Source: JAJEBT01 sp965214975 (GTDB lineage: Bacteria; Pseudomonadota; Alphaproteobacteria; MPNO01; UBA830). Taken from it: a DNA stretch of 64,000 nucleotides. A program made the position numbers and the translations under genes. The stretch is taken from assembly GCA_965214975.1 (NCBI GenBank), contig OZ244055.1:186001-250000 (forward strand), read 5' to 3'. Below the pieces are notes generated by a model that saw only the letters and a list, made by a program, of their open reading frames with translations, ran no database searches and was not told where the DNA came from. This document shows, in pieces, positions 17,805-27,247 of the stretch. Within the stretch, counting starts at the first letter, position 1; every line of letters begins with the position of its first letter.

Positions 17805-20555
17805 TCAGCCGGGGCCCGCGAACTCCCGGATCCCGGCGACCGCCTCGGCGAGGCGCAGGCGGCGGATCCCGATCCCCTCGGGGAACGCTCCCGCGTAGCG
17901 CGCGGGCATCCGCGGATCGAGCAGCACGAACACGCCGGTGTCCCGGTCGCTTCTCACCAGGCGCCCGAACGCCTGCTTCAGGCGCATCCGCACGATGTGA
18001 TCGTCGTGGTTCCGCCCGCCGAACGCCTCGCGCCGGGCGCGGTGGAGAATCGTCGGAACCGGCCACGGCACGCGGTCGAAGACGATCAGCCGCAGGCTGC
18101 GCCCGGGGACGTCGATGCCGTCGCGCATCGCGTCCGTTCCGAGCAGGCAGGCGTTCTCCTCGGCGCGGAAGATCTCGACCAGGCTGCCGGTGTCGAGCCC
18201 GTCCACGTGCTGCGCCAGCAGCGGATGGCCCGCGTCCTCCATGGCGGGATGCAGGAGCCCGTGGACCGCCCGCAGCCGGGACACGGCCGTGAACAGCCCG
18301 AGCGCGCCTCCGCCGGCGGCCAGGAACAGGTCGCGGTAGGCCCGGGCCACCTGCCCGCGGTCGTCCCTGCTGACGTCCGTGACCACCAGGACGCGGGTCC
18401 GGGCGCCGTGGTCGAAGGGGAAGTCCATCCGCGCGCGCAGCGGCGGCGCGTCGAGATGGGCCATGCCGGTGCGCCGTTCGGCGCGACGCCAGTCCGCCTC
18501 GATGTCTCCGGACCCCTCGTGCAGCGTCGCCGAGGTCACCACGACGCCGTGGGCGGGCCTGAGCACGGCCTCGGCGAAAGGCTCCATGGGGTCGATCCAG
18601 TGGCGGTGCATCGCCACGTCGACGTCGGCCCTTTCGAACCGGCTCACCGAGAACCACTCCACGAACTCCTCGGGCGTGCCGTCCTCGAGCGACCCCAGCA
18701 TGCGCCGCCACGCCGCGAGCGGTCCGTCGGCGTCGGCCGCGAGACCCCGCGCCGCGTTCTCGAGCCGGTTCCGGAATCCGGCCTCGAGCAGCTCCGGTCT
18801 CTCCTCGAGCAGCCTGCGAAGGCGCGCCGCCAGCGCGGCCATCGGGCGGGCGAGATCCTCGAGCGCGGCCGCGAGAGCGCGGGCCGCCTCCGCGAGTTCC
18901 GCCGACGGATTCCCGATGTCGGCCTCGATGTCGTACCGCCGGGCGGGATCCCGGTTCCGCGCGTAGACCTGCTCGCGCGCCAGATGCAGAAAGCGCTCCG
19001 CGGCGCTCCGGCCGGGCCCGGTCCCGATCCTGTCGAGCCAGTCCGGGCCCGGAAGACAGCGCGCGGCGCCGGCGATTTCCCGGATCAGGCCGTCGATCCC
19101 CGGATCGAGCAGGGCCGCGTCCCCGATGCGGCTTCGGAGGCCGCGGGCGCGGCCTCGTCCCGGTCCCCGCGCGCCGGTCAGCCGGCGCCGCAGCTCCGCG
19201 CCGTCGCGGCCGCCGAGGCGCTCCGAGAAGGCGCCGTCGGCGGCGTCGAACAGATGGTGCCCCTCGTCGAACACCACGCGCGTCGGCAGCAGGCCGTCCT
19301 CGGCGCCGCCGAGCGCGCCCTGGGCGAGCACGAGCGCGTGGTTCGCGATCACGACGTCGGCGCGCCGCGACCGGCGCAGGGTCTTCTCGATGAAGCACCG
19401 GTTGTAGTGGCTGCACGCGGAATGGATGCACTCGCCGCGGCGGTCGGCGAGGGCGGCGGTGTGGCGGCGGCCGACGAGGTCGACGAGCCAGGCCGGGAAG
19501 TCGCCGCCCGGGATCTCCCCGCTGCGGGTGACGCGCGCCCACCGCGCCACCAGGCCGAGCGCGACGGCGCCGCGCGCCGGGGGCGTGCCCAGGGCCTCCT
19601 CGTAGTTGAGAAGGCAGAGATAGTTCTCGCGCCCCTTGCGGACCACCACCTTGCGGGCCTTCTCCCGGGGGTCGGGGTGAAGCCGGTCGAGCTCGCCGTC
19701 GATCTGGCGCTGCAGGTTGCGCGTGTGGGTGCTGATCCACACCGTCCCGCCGCCGGCCTCCGCCCACAGCGTGGCCGGCGCGAGATAGCCGAGCGTCTTG
19801 CCGGTTCCCGTGCCCGCCTCCGCCAGCACGGCCTGCGGCGCGTCCTCGCGTTGGCGCGGCTGGAACGCCTCGCTGACCGCGGACGCGTAGTCGACCTGCT
19901 GCGGCCGGTCCTCCGCCCGCCGCCCCACGAGTTCCGCGAGCCTGGCGCGAACCCGCTCCGGCGTCACGGAACGGCCGGCCGGCCGTTCCGCGGGGGCGTT
20001 CCCGGCCCATTCCGGCAGGTGGTTCCACACGTGGAGCGCGGCCCCGGGCGGGCCGCCGAGGACGGGCCCGTCGCCGTCCTCTCCGAGCGCGCCGAGCACG
20101 TGCGGCGCCCACGGCCAGCCGCCTTCCGCCATGGCCCGCGCCACCGCCGCGGCTTCCCCGCGTTCCCCGCCGCCGCCGTCGGCAAGCTCCTCCAGGAGCT
20201 CGCCCGCCGCGGTCCGCAGCAGCGTCGCCTCCGCCGCGAAACCCTCCGGCGCGGGCAGGTCGAGCGCGTCGGCGATCCCGGCCGGGTTCGGCCGGCAGAA
20301 CCGCGCCGGCCGGACGAAGGCGAACAGCTCGAGGACGTCGAGGCCCGCGAGGGTCTCGAGGCCGAGCCGTCGCCGCGTGGCGGGAAGGTGGCAGACGACC
20401 GTCCCGCCGTCGCCGGCGAGGCGGTCCCTCGCTTCGGCCGGCGTCAGGATCCGGGCGCCGCCCGACGGGTCGGCCCACGCCGCGGCGCCGTGGCGCGCGA
20501 CCAGCGCGGACCGCTCGAGGGGTGCCGCGCCGGAAAGGGTGCGGGACGGCGGCAT
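17805..20555 (-). CDS. dinG: ATP-dependent DNA helicase, DinG/XPD-like with Fe-S cysteines
   Basis: 916 residues. Walker A is EAGTGTGKTLGYLAP, the DEAH-type box is DEGHHLFDAADG, and motif VI is KQAFGRLVRSDRDTG near the end. Between them C...HSACSHYNRCF gives the cysteines of the XPD/DinG iron-sulfur cluster, followed by ADVVIANHALVL. The N-terminal roughly 250 residues have no helicase motif and resemble the exonuclease-less extension of alphaproteobacterial homologues. ATG 20555 is chosen because upstream sequence is not conserved-looking. It unwinds DNA 5' to 3' and removes R-loops or G4 structures in known members. It is convergent with coxG and divergent from the TAXI gene. Confidence 0.92.
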   Translation of the reverse strand: MPPSRTLSGAAPLERSALVARHGAAAWADPSGGARILTPAEARDRLAGDGGTVVCHLPATRRRLGLETLAGLDVLELFAFVRPARFCRPNPAGIADALDLPAPEGFAAEATLLRTAAGELLEELADGGGGERGEAAAVARAMAEGGWPWAPHVLGALGEDGDGPVLGGPPGAALHVWNHLPEWAGNAPAERPAGRSVTPERVRARLAELVGRRAEDRPQQVDYASAVSEAFQPRQREDAPQAVLAEAGTGTGKTLGYLAPATLWAEAGGGTVWISTHTRNLQRQIDGELDRLHPDPREKARKVVVRKGRENYLCLLNYEEALGTPPARGAVALGLVARWARVTRSGEIPGGDFPAWLVDLVGRRHTAALADRRGECIHSACSHYNRCFIEKTLRRSRRADVVIANHALVLAQGALGGAEDGLLPTRVVFDEGHHLFDAADGAFSERLGGRDGAELRRRLTGARGPGRGRARGLRSRIGDAALLDPGIDGLIREIAGAARCLPGPDWLDRIGTGPGRSAAERFLHLAREQVYARNRDPARRYDIEADIGNPSAELAEAARALAAALEDLARPMAALAARLRRLLEERPELLEAGFRNRLENAARGLAADADGPLAAWRRMLGSLEDGTPEEFVEWFSVSRFERADVDVAMHRHWIDPMEPFAEAVLRPAHGVVVTSATLHEGSGDIEADWRRAERRTGMAHLDAPPLRARMDFPFDHGARTRVLVVTDVSRDDRGQVARAYRDLFLAAGGGALGLFTAVSRLRAVHGLLHPAMEDAGHPLLAQHVDGLDTGSLVEIFRAEENACLLGTDAMRDGIDVPGRSLRLIVFDRVPWPVPTILHRARREAFGGRNHDDHIVRMRLKQAFGRLVRSDRDTGVFVLLDPRMPARYAGAFPEGIGIRRLRLAEAVAGIREFAGPG

Positions 20556-20698
20556 GGCGGGGTTATAGCGCGGACCGCCGCACGCGCCAGCGGCCGCGGG
20601 ACCGTTCCGCGCCCGGATCCGTCGGCGATCCGGGCTTTCGCGCCTCGACCGCGCCGCCCGAAACCGCCCGGAAACCGCCCCGGCGGGCGCCTGGCGGG

Positions 20699-20727
20699 TT
20701 GCGTCGCCGCCCGGGGCGGGATAGACT
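20699..20727 (+). promoter_or_regulatory. Sigma-70-type promoter for the TAXI-TRAP operon
   Basis: TTGCGT at 20699-20704 and TAGACT at 20722-20727 are separated by exactly 17 bases. The transcript would run into the TAXI gene whose ATG is 95 bases downstream. The RBS there is GAGGAGGGG. Confidence 0.55.
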
Positions 20728-20821
20728 GTTCCGGTGGGCACCCGCGATGCCCGGCGCCGCGGTCCGGCAGGGACGCGCGGCGGACCGATCCCGAGCACGG
20801 CCCGAGGAGGGGCTATCCGTC

Positions 20822-21802
20822 ATGAAGAAGATCCTTTGCGCATTCTCCGCCGCCGCAATCGGCCTCGCGGCCCATGGAGCGGTGGGCGGCGGCGCGGCCG
20901 AGGCGCAGCAGCAGTTCATTTCCGTGGGCACCGGAGGCGTCACCGGCGTCTACTACCCCACGGGCGGCGCGATCTGCCGCCTCGTCAACCGCGACCGCAA
21001 GCGGCACGGCATCCGCTGTTCCGTCGAATCCACCGGCGGCTCGGTCTACAACATCAACACCATCCGGGCCGGCGAGCTCGAGTTCGGCGTCGCCCAGTCC
21101 GACTGGCAGCACCACGCCTACCACGGCACCTCGAAGTTCAAGGCGGCCGGGCCGTTCGCCGACCTGCGCGCGGTGTTCTCCGTGCATCCCGAGCCGTTCA
21201 CCGTGGTGGCGCGGAGCGATTCCGGCATCCGGAACTTCGGCGACCTCAAGGGCAAGCGCGTCAACATCGGCAACCCCGGCTCCGGCCAGCGCGGCACCAT
21301 GGAGGTGGTCATGGACGCGATGGGCTGGAACAAGGGCGCGTTCAAGCTCGCGTCCGAGCTGAAGTCGTCCGAGCAGAGCCAGGCGCTGTGCGACAACAAG
21401 ATCGACGCCATGGTGTTCACGGTCGGGCATCCGAGCGCGAGCATCAAGGAGGCGACCACGTCCTGCAGTTCCGTGCTCGTCAACGTCACCGGCAGCGCCA
21501 TCGACAAGCTCGTCGCGGACAACAGCTTCTACCGCACGGCCACGATTCCGGGCGGGATGTACGCCGGCAACGCGAACGACACCCGGACCTTCGGCGTCGG
21601 CGCGACCTTCGTGTCCTCGACCCGGGTGCCCGAGCGCGTCGTCTACGAGGTCGTGAAGGCGGTCTTCGCGAACTTCGCGGACTTCCGGAAGCTGCATCCG
21701 GCGTTCCGGGTTCTCAAGGAGCGCGAGATGATCAAGGACGGCCTGTCGGCGCCCGTGCATGACGGCGCCGCCCGGTACTACCGCGAGCGGGGCTGGATGT
21801 AG
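20822..21802 (+). CDS. TAXI family TRAP transporter solute-binding protein
   Basis: 326 residues with a signal peptide (MKKILCAFSAAAIGLAAHG, cleavage near AEA). The mature start FISVGTGGVTGVYYPTGGAICR is the hallmark of TAXI binding proteins, followed by STGGSVYNINTIRAGELEFGVAQSDW and GKRVNIGNPGSGQRGT. It binds a small anion, possibly glutamate or another dicarboxylate, in the periplasm and hands it to the fused permease encoded next. A GC-rich perfect hairpin separates the two genes and may tune their ratio. Confidence 0.95.
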   Translation: MKKILCAFSAAAIGLAAHGAVGGGAAEAQQQFISVGTGGVTGVYYPTGGAICRLVNRDRKRHGIRCSVESTGGSVYNINTIRAGELEFGVAQSDWQHHAYHGTSKFKAAGPFADLRAVFSVHPEPFTVVARSDSGIRNFGDLKGKRVNIGNPGSGQRGTMEVVMDAMGWNKGAFKLASELKSSEQSQALCDNKIDAMVFTVGHPSASIKEATTSCSSVLVNVTGSAIDKLVADNSFYRTATIPGGMYAGNANDTRTFGVGATFVSSTRVPERVVYEVVKAVFANFADFRKLHPAFRVLKEREMIKDGLSAPVHDGAARYYRERGWM

Positions 21803-21812
21803 CCTGCCCGGT

Positions 21813-21841
21813 CCGGGAGAGGGGCTGACCCCCTCTCCCGG
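21813..21841 (+). terminator. Intergenic GC hairpin between binding protein and permease genes
   Basis: CCGGGAGAGGGG at 21813-21824 pairs perfectly with CCCCTCTCCCGG at 21830-21841 around a 5-base loop. No T-run follows, so it is more likely an mRNA-stabilising or attenuating stem-loop than a true terminator. Such stems commonly keep the binding-protein message more abundant than the permease message. Confidence 0.5.
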
Positions 21842-21892
21842 GACTCCCGGCGCGCCGCCGCCGGCGCGCCGGGCGGGCGGGGGAAGGCCGCG

Positions 21893-24475
21893 ATGCCCGA
21901 TCGGGCCGGACCGGGGGCGCGGGGCGGCGCCGACGACATCGTCGCGTCGGTCGAGACCGGTGCCCGGCACCCGCGCGGGGCGGCGGGCCGCCTCATCGCG
22001 GGAACGGCGGTCGCGTGGTCGCTGTTCCAGCTGTGGATCTCCTCGCCGCTGCCGTTCATGGCGGCGAACGTGGTGCCCGTTCTCAACAGTTCCGAGACCC
22101 GGTCGATCCATCTCGCCTTCGCGGTGTTTCTCGCCTACACGGCGTTTCCGGCGCTGAGGCGTTCGCCGCGCGACCGGATCCCGGTCCAGGACTGGCTCCT
22201 CGCGCTCGCCGGCGCCTTCTGCGCGGCCTACCTGTTCCTGTTCTACGATTCCCTGGCCGACCGGCCCGGGGCCCCGGTGACGCTCGACCTGTGGGTCGCG
22301 GGGATCGGCCTCGCGACGCTTCTGGAGGCGACGCGCCGCGCCCTCGGGCCGCCGCTGACGGTCGTGGCGGCCGTGTTCCTCGCCTACGTCTTCTTCGGCG
22401 ACAGCCCGGTCTTCCCGGACGCGCTGCGCTGGAAGGGGGCGACGTTCTCCAAGGCGATGAGCCACCAGTGGCTCGCCACCGAGGGGGTGTTCGGGGTCGC
22501 GCTCGGCGTCTCGACGAGCTTCGTGTTTCTCTTCGTGCTGTTCGGCGCGCTTCTCGAGCGCGCCGGCGCCGGCGCGTACTTCATCCGGGTGGCGTTCTCG
22601 CTGCTCGGGCACATGCGGGGCGGACCGGCCAAGGCCGCGGTCATCTCGTCGGGCATGACGGGGCTGATCTCGGGGTCGTCGATCGCCAACGTCGTGACGA
22701 CCGGCACGTTCACGATCCCGCTGATGAAGCGGATCGGGTTCCCGGCCGAGAAGGCGGGCGCGGTCGAGGTCGCGTCCTCGACCAACGGCCAGCTCACGCC
22801 GCCGATCATGGGCGCGGCGGCGTTCCTGATGATCGAGTACGTCGGCATCTCCTACATCGAGGTCATCACCCACGCGCTGCTTCCGGCGGTGATCTCCTAC
22901 ATCGCGCTCGTGTACATCGTCCATCTCGAGGCGCTCAAGGCGGACCTGAAGGGGCTCCCCCGAAGGCGCCCGCCCCGGATCGTGCAGGCGCTTCTGGCCT
23001 TTCTCAGCGTCCTGATCGCGGCGGTCGCGCTCGGCGCGGCCGTCTACCACGGGCTGGGCTGGATCAAGACCGCGACGGGCCCGGCGTCCCCGGTCGTCGC
23101 CTCGCTCCTGCTCGTCGCCGCCTATGTCGGCCTCGTGGCCTACGCCGCGCGGCATCCGGAGCCCGAGCGGCCGTTCGAGGACATGACCGAGCTTCCCGAG
23201 CCGGGGCCGACGGTGAAGTCGGGCCTCCACTACCTGCTTCCGGTCGTGGTGCTCGTCTGGTGCCTCGGCGTGGAGAAGTTCTCCCCGGGCCTGTCGGCGT
23301 TCTGGGCGACCGTGTTCCTCGCGGTGGTCGTGGTCACGCAGCGGCCGCTCCGCGCCGCGTTCGCGGGCGGCGGCGTCGCCGCCGCCTGGCGCGCCGGCTG
23401 GGAGGATCTGGTCGCCAGCCTGGGGACGGGCGCGCGCAACATGATCGGCATCGGCGTCGCCACGGCGAGCGCGGGCATCGTCGTCGGCACGGTGTCGCTG
23501 ACCGGCGTGCAGTGGGTGCTGGCGGACTTCGTGGAGTACGTCTCCGGCGGCAGCCTGATCCTCGTGCTGCTGTTCACGGCCCTGATCTGCCTGGTTCTCG
23601 GCATGGGGCTCCCGACCACCGCGAACTACATCGTGGTGGCGAGCATGATGGTGCCGGTGATCCAGGTCCTGGCCCCGCAGTCGGGGCTGGTGATCCCGCT
23701 GGTCGCGATGCACATGTTCGTCTTCTACTTCGGCATCCTGGCCGACGACACGCCGCCGGTCGGGCTCGCCGCCTACGCGGCCTCGGCGATTTCCGGGGGC
23801 GACCCGATCCGGACCGGCCTCCAGGGGTTCGCCTACGACATCCGGACCGCGATCCTGCCGTTCATGTTCGTGTTCAACACCGAGCTTCTCCTGATCGACG
23901 TCGGCTGGGGCCGGGCGGTCTTCGTCTTCGCCGCGTCCACGGTCGCCATGCTGGCTTTCGCGGCCGCGACGCAGGGGCATTTCCTGACGAAGAACCGGCT
24001 GTGGGAGACCGCGATCCTGCTGCTCGTCACCTTCACCCTGTTCCGGCCGGGATTCTGGCTCGATCTCGTCGAGCCCCCGTACGTGGACGCCGACCCCGCC
24101 CGGATCGTCGAGATCGCGGAGGACATGGCGCCCGGCGCCGACATCAGGATCACCGCGGAAGGCGAGACCATCGACGGCAAGGACGTGGCGACCACGGCGG
24201 TCCTGCCGCTCGGGCAGGCCGGGCCCGGCGCGGCGCGGCTCGCCGCCGCGGGAATGGAGCTCCGCCGGGAGGGGGGCGACGTGCTGATCGACAACGTGAC
24301 GCCGGGAAGCGCAGCGGACGAGGCGAGACTCGACTTCGACTGGCGGATCACGTCGGTGCAGCTTGACAGCGACCGCATCGCCAAGGAAACGTTCATGGTT
24401 CCGGCGTTGCTGCTTCTCGCGGGCGTCTGGTGGCTCCAGCGGCGTCGGCGCGGGGCCGCCGCCGCCCGCTCCTGA
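21893..24475 (+). CDS. TRAP transporter fused permease (DctQM type, TAXI-associated)
   Basis: 860 residues, the usual length for fused 4TM+12TM TAXI permeases. An N-terminal hydrophobic quartet (DctQ part) is followed by the large DctM part with GGPAKAAVISSGMTGLISGSSIANVVTTGTFTIPLMKRIGF and ASSTNGQLTPPIMGAAAFLM, the conserved TAXI-permease block, and later GMGLPTTANYIVVASMM. A soluble PDZ-like tail of about 90 residues (GADIRITAEGETIDGKDVATTAVLPLG, NVTPGSAADEARLDFDWRI) precedes a last TM helix. It works with the upstream binding protein in sodium-driven uptake. Confidence 0.94.
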   Translation: MPDRAGPGARGGADDIVASVETGARHPRGAAGRLIAGTAVAWSLFQLWISSPLPFMAANVVPVLNSSETRSIHLAFAVFLAYTAFPALRRSPRDRIPVQDWLLALAGAFCAAYLFLFYDSLADRPGAPVTLDLWVAGIGLATLLEATRRALGPPLTVVAAVFLAYVFFGDSPVFPDALRWKGATFSKAMSHQWLATEGVFGVALGVSTSFVFLFVLFGALLERAGAGAYFIRVAFSLLGHMRGGPAKAAVISSGMTGLISGSSIANVVTTGTFTIPLMKRIGFPAEKAGAVEVASSTNGQLTPPIMGAAAFLMIEYVGISYIEVITHALLPAVISYIALVYIVHLEALKADLKGLPRRRPPRIVQALLAFLSVLIAAVALGAAVYHGLGWIKTATGPASPVVASLLLVAAYVGLVAYAARHPEPERPFEDMTELPEPGPTVKSGLHYLLPVVVLVWCLGVEKFSPGLSAFWATVFLAVVVVTQRPLRAAFAGGGVAAAWRAGWEDLVASLGTGARNMIGIGVATASAGIVVGTVSLTGVQWVLADFVEYVSGGSLILVLLFTALICLVLGMGLPTTANYIVVASMMVPVIQVLAPQSGLVIPLVAMHMFVFYFGILADDTPPVGLAAYAASAISGGDPIRTGLQGFAYDIRTAILPFMFVFNTELLLIDVGWGRAVFVFAASTVAMLAFAAATQGHFLTKNRLWETAILLLVTFTLFRPGFWLDLVEPPYVDADPARIVEIAEDMAPGADIRITAEGETIDGKDVATTAVLPLGQAGPGAARLAAAGMELRREGGDVLIDNVTPGSAADEARLDFDWRITSVQLDSDRIAKETFMVPALLLLAGVWWLQRRRRGAAAARS

Positions 24476-24490
24476 AGGGGGAGGGACGCG

Positions 24491-24916
24491 ATGTACGACA
24501 GGATCCTCCTGCCGGTCGATCTCGGCAGCGAGAGCTCATGGGTGAAGGCCCTGCCGGTCGCCGTGGAGCACTGCACGAGGTTCGGTGCGGCGCTCGACGT
24601 GATGACCGTGATTCCGGAGTTCGGCCTGTCCATGGTGTCGACCTACTTTCCCGAGGGCCACGAGAGGAAGATGCACGAGCAGGCGGAGAGTCTGCTCGAG
24701 CGTTTCGTCGCGGAACGCGTGCCCGCCGGCATCGACGTGCGCCGTTTCGTCGAGAGTGGCACGATCTACAGGGCGATCATCGAGACCGCCGACAGGATCG
24801 GCGCCGACCTGATCATCGTCGGCTCGCACCGGCCCGGCCTGGAGGACTACCTGCTCGGGCCGAACGCCGCGCGCGTCGTGCGCCATTCCAGCAAGTGCGT
24901 TCTGGTGGTGCGCTGA
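24491..24916 (+). CDS. Universal stress protein (UspA family)
   Basis: 141 residues, 15 bp downstream of the permease and with RBS GGGGGAGGGA. The start MYDRILLPVDLGSESSWVKALPVAVEHC and the end LIIVGSHRPGLEDYLLGPNAARVVRHSSKCVLVVR give the nucleotide-binding G-2x-G-9x-G(S/T)-like pattern (GSHRPG..DYLLGPNA). Usp genes commonly end TAXI-TRAP operons, so co-regulation of transport and this nucleotide-binding protein is likely. Confidence 0.93.
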   Translation: MYDRILLPVDLGSESSWVKALPVAVEHCTRFGAALDVMTVIPEFGLSMVSTYFPEGHERKMHEQAESLLERFVAERVPAGIDVRRFVESGTIYRAIIETADRIGADLIIVGSHRPGLEDYLLGPNAARVVRHSSKCVLVVR

Positions 24917-24991
24917 CCGGGGCTTCCCGCGGATCCTCCGCGCCGAGGCGGCCGCCCGTTCCGTTCGTCCCGCCTTCCGGCGGTCGGGGGA

Positions 24992-26278
24992 TCATCCGGG
25001 GTCGATCCCCTTGAGATCCTCGGGCCTGAGCCGGTAGCGGACCAGGTTGCCCTCGTGAAGTCCCCTGAACTCCTGACGGCAGTAGGCGACCACGTCCTCG
25101 AGATCGTCTTCCGGGATGCCCCGGGCCCGTGCCATGCCAAGGATGTCGTCGGAACGGAAGGCTCCGGCCTCGAGCACGCTGTGGCGCACGGCCTCCCTGA
25201 CGAAGTCCCGGTGGACGAGTGCCGCTTTGTGAGGGGTGTCGATCTCGGCTTGCAGGACATGATAGTTCCGGGCGGAGCGACGGTAGCCGTCGACGAAGGC
25301 CTCCCGCAGCAGCGCCACGTTCCCGAGTTCGTAGACGCCGATCAGCCCCCCGATGTAGGTCTCGTCGTCCACGGTCAGGAACGACATCGGGGCGAGACCC
25401 GCTTTCAGGAGCGGTATGTTGGACGCGACGCGTGACGTGCGCTTGTTGATGTCGATGAAGCCCTGCAGATAGGGAATGTGCACGAGCAGGAAGAAGGACT
25501 GCTCGAACGGGTCGTCGATGGCGCGTGCCTTCTCCAGCAACACGTCGAACTCCTCGTCGATGGCGACGGCGTCGTTCAACGGCATGTAGCTGGAATGCGA
25601 GATTCCCACGGGCGTGGCGCGCAGACGCCCGGCCATGGACGGGTCGCCCAGAAGTCCCTCCGCGAGAAGCGAGTGAATGTCGAGGATGTCCCGGCGGGTC
25701 GGGCCGATCTCGTCGAGATGGTCCACGACATGCTGGACCGCCGCCTTGTGATTGAGAATCATGAGAGCGTCCTTGCGGTCCTTTCCTTCTGCGGCCTTGC
25801 CGAAACGGATCAGGTGCTCGGTCTCGAGGATGTCGTAGGTGTTGCCTTCCATGCGCGAAGAGGCCCATGACAGATCGATCAGAAGCTGCTCCAGAATGCG
25901 TCGCGCGTATGTTCCGGCCGGAACGGGTTGGCCGACCTGGCTTCCGGCTTCAGCCAGCATTCGGCGGTCGGCGTCCTCGAGATAGAAGGACAGTCCGGGC
26001 ACGTAGGCGTCCAGAAACCCGGGGTCGTGCCGGACGAGCGGCCGGCGGTGGCCGGGAGTTCGCAGATGCGCCCGGACGGCCGCCGAACCGGCGAGCGTGT
26101 AGTTCGTCGTCCGTCCCCGGCCGGAGGATTCCAGTTTGCCCGCGTCGACGAGCCGGCTGAGGGATCGCCAGACCGTCGTGTCGCTGAGTTCCGGCGCGAC
26201 GGCGCGGACGATGTCCCCGCGTCGCGCTCCCGGATGCTCGCGAATGTAGTCGAGAACATCTTGGTCGATGGAAGGCAT
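24992..26278 (-). CDS. Fic family protein with N-terminal winged helix and Gln in place of the catalytic His
   Basis: 428 residues. Residues 1-65 form a winged HTH (IDQDVLDYIREHPGARRGDIV, LSDTTVWRSLSRLVDAGKLE). The Fic N-terminal region has LSWASSRMEGNTYDILETEHLI. The active-site loop is QGFIDINKRTSR, aligning with H-P-F-x-D-G-N-G-R-x-x-R; the catalytic His is Gln272, and Gly positions are Ile and Lys. AMPylation by the standard mechanism is therefore doubtful; this QxFxDxNKR form may define its own clade. A DNA-binding domain plus palindromes upstream suggests self-regulation. The start ATG 26278 is repeated in each of the tandem copies upstream. Confidence 0.87.
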   Translation of the reverse strand: MPSIDQDVLDYIREHPGARRGDIVRAVAPELSDTTVWRSLSRLVDAGKLESSGRGRTTNYTLAGSAAVRAHLRTPGHRRPLVRHDPGFLDAYVPGLSFYLEDADRRMLAEAGSQVGQPVPAGTYARRILEQLLIDLSWASSRMEGNTYDILETEHLIRFGKAAEGKDRKDALMILNHKAAVQHVVDHLDEIGPTRRDILDIHSLLAEGLLGDPSMAGRLRATPVGISHSSYMPLNDAVAIDEEFDVLLEKARAIDDPFEQSFFLLVHIPYLQGFIDINKRTSRVASNIPLLKAGLAPMSFLTVDDETYIGGLIGVYELGNVALLREAFVDGYRRSARNYHVLQAEIDTPHKAALVHRDFVREAVRHSVLEAGAFRSDDILGMARARGIPEDDLEDVVAYCRQEFRGLHEGNLVRYRLRPEDLKGIDPG

Positions 26279-27235
26279 GAAACGTTTTTCCCGACATGTG
26301 CAACGATTACGATATTGTAGCATATTTGGATTTCGGTGATTAGGAATTTTCGTTTCAGGAAATTTGAAACGCAACGATGCTGACGTGAAACGGTCGGTTT
26401 CGGGCCATCGGTCCTTTTCGGGTTCTCTGCGGGTCGATGCCCGGATTTCGCAATGGTTCCGTCGTCTTCCGCCCCGTCGCCGGATGCTTGCGAAGGCGGT
26501 CGGGAACATCCTGGTCGATGGAAGGCATGAAACGTTTTTCCCGACATGTGCAACGATTACGAGATTGTAGTGTATACGGGTTTCGGTGATTTGGGATTTT
26601 CGTTTCAGGAAATCTGAAACGCAACGATGCTGGCGTGAAACGGTCGGTTTTGGGGAAATTGGCCCTTTCGGGTTCTCTGCGGGTCGATGCCCGGATTTCG
26701 CAATGGTTCCGTCGTCTTCCGCCCCGTCGCCGGATGCTTGCGAAGGCGGTCGGGAACATCCTGGTCGATGGAAGGCATGAAACGTTTTTCCCGACATGTG
26801 CAACGATTACGATATTGTAGCATATTTGGATTTCGGTGATTAGGAATTTTCGTTTCAGGAAATTTGAAACGCAACGAGGCTGGCGTGAAACGGTCGGTTT
26901 CGGGCCATCGGTCCTTTTCGGGTTCTCTGCGGGTCGATGCCCGGACTTCGCAATGGTTCCGTCGTCTTCCGCCCCGCCGCCGGATGCTTGCGAAGGCGGT
27001 CGGGAACGTCCTAGTCGAGGGAAGCCATGAAACGTTTTTCCCGACGTGTGCAACGATTACCTGGTTGCAACGTGTATGAGTTTTGGTGGTTAGGAATTTT
27101 CGTTTCAGAAAATCTGAAACGCAACGGGGCTGGAGTGAAACGGTCGGATATCGGGCGATCGGTCCCTTTCCGGGTTCCCTGCGGACCGTAGCGCGGATTC
27201 CGCGATGACTCCGCCGCCTCGCGCCCCGCCGGCGG
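26271..27235 (-). repeat. Four tandem copies of a 250-bp unit carrying the fic promoter and start
   Basis: The block containing the fic start recurs at 26271, 26521, 26771 and 27021, exactly 250 bp apart; the last copy fades near 27235. The homology also reaches about 45 bp into the fic coding region (26227-26270). On the minus strand each unit contains an AT-rich promoter-like stretch, the ATG with the first codons of fic (MPSIDQDV), and then a short open tail that is not fic. Copies 1 and 3 are nearly identical and carry the extended -10 sequence TGCTACAAT; copy 2 has ACTACAAT and copy 4 is the most diverged. Confidence 0.9.
26351..26371. promoter_or_regulatory. Palindrome CGTTTCA-N7-TGAAACG, repeated in every 250-bp unit
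   Basis: The 7-bp arms CGTTTCA and TGAAACG flank a 7-bp centre at 26351-26371. The same arms recur unchanged at 26601-26621, 26851-26871 and 27101-27121 even though the centre and surroundings vary between copies. Conservation of the arms against a varying background suggests a protein-binding site, with the winged-helix Fic protein or another regulator as candidates. It lies about 40 bp upstream of the TACAAT element. Confidence 0.6.
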
Positions 27236-27247
27236 CGGGACGCGGCA

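Noticed and set aside
21813..21841. Rho-independent terminator ending the TAXI gene
   Set aside because: The stem is perfect but lacks a T-run, and the permease follows in the same operon; kept only as a hairpin that may modulate expression.
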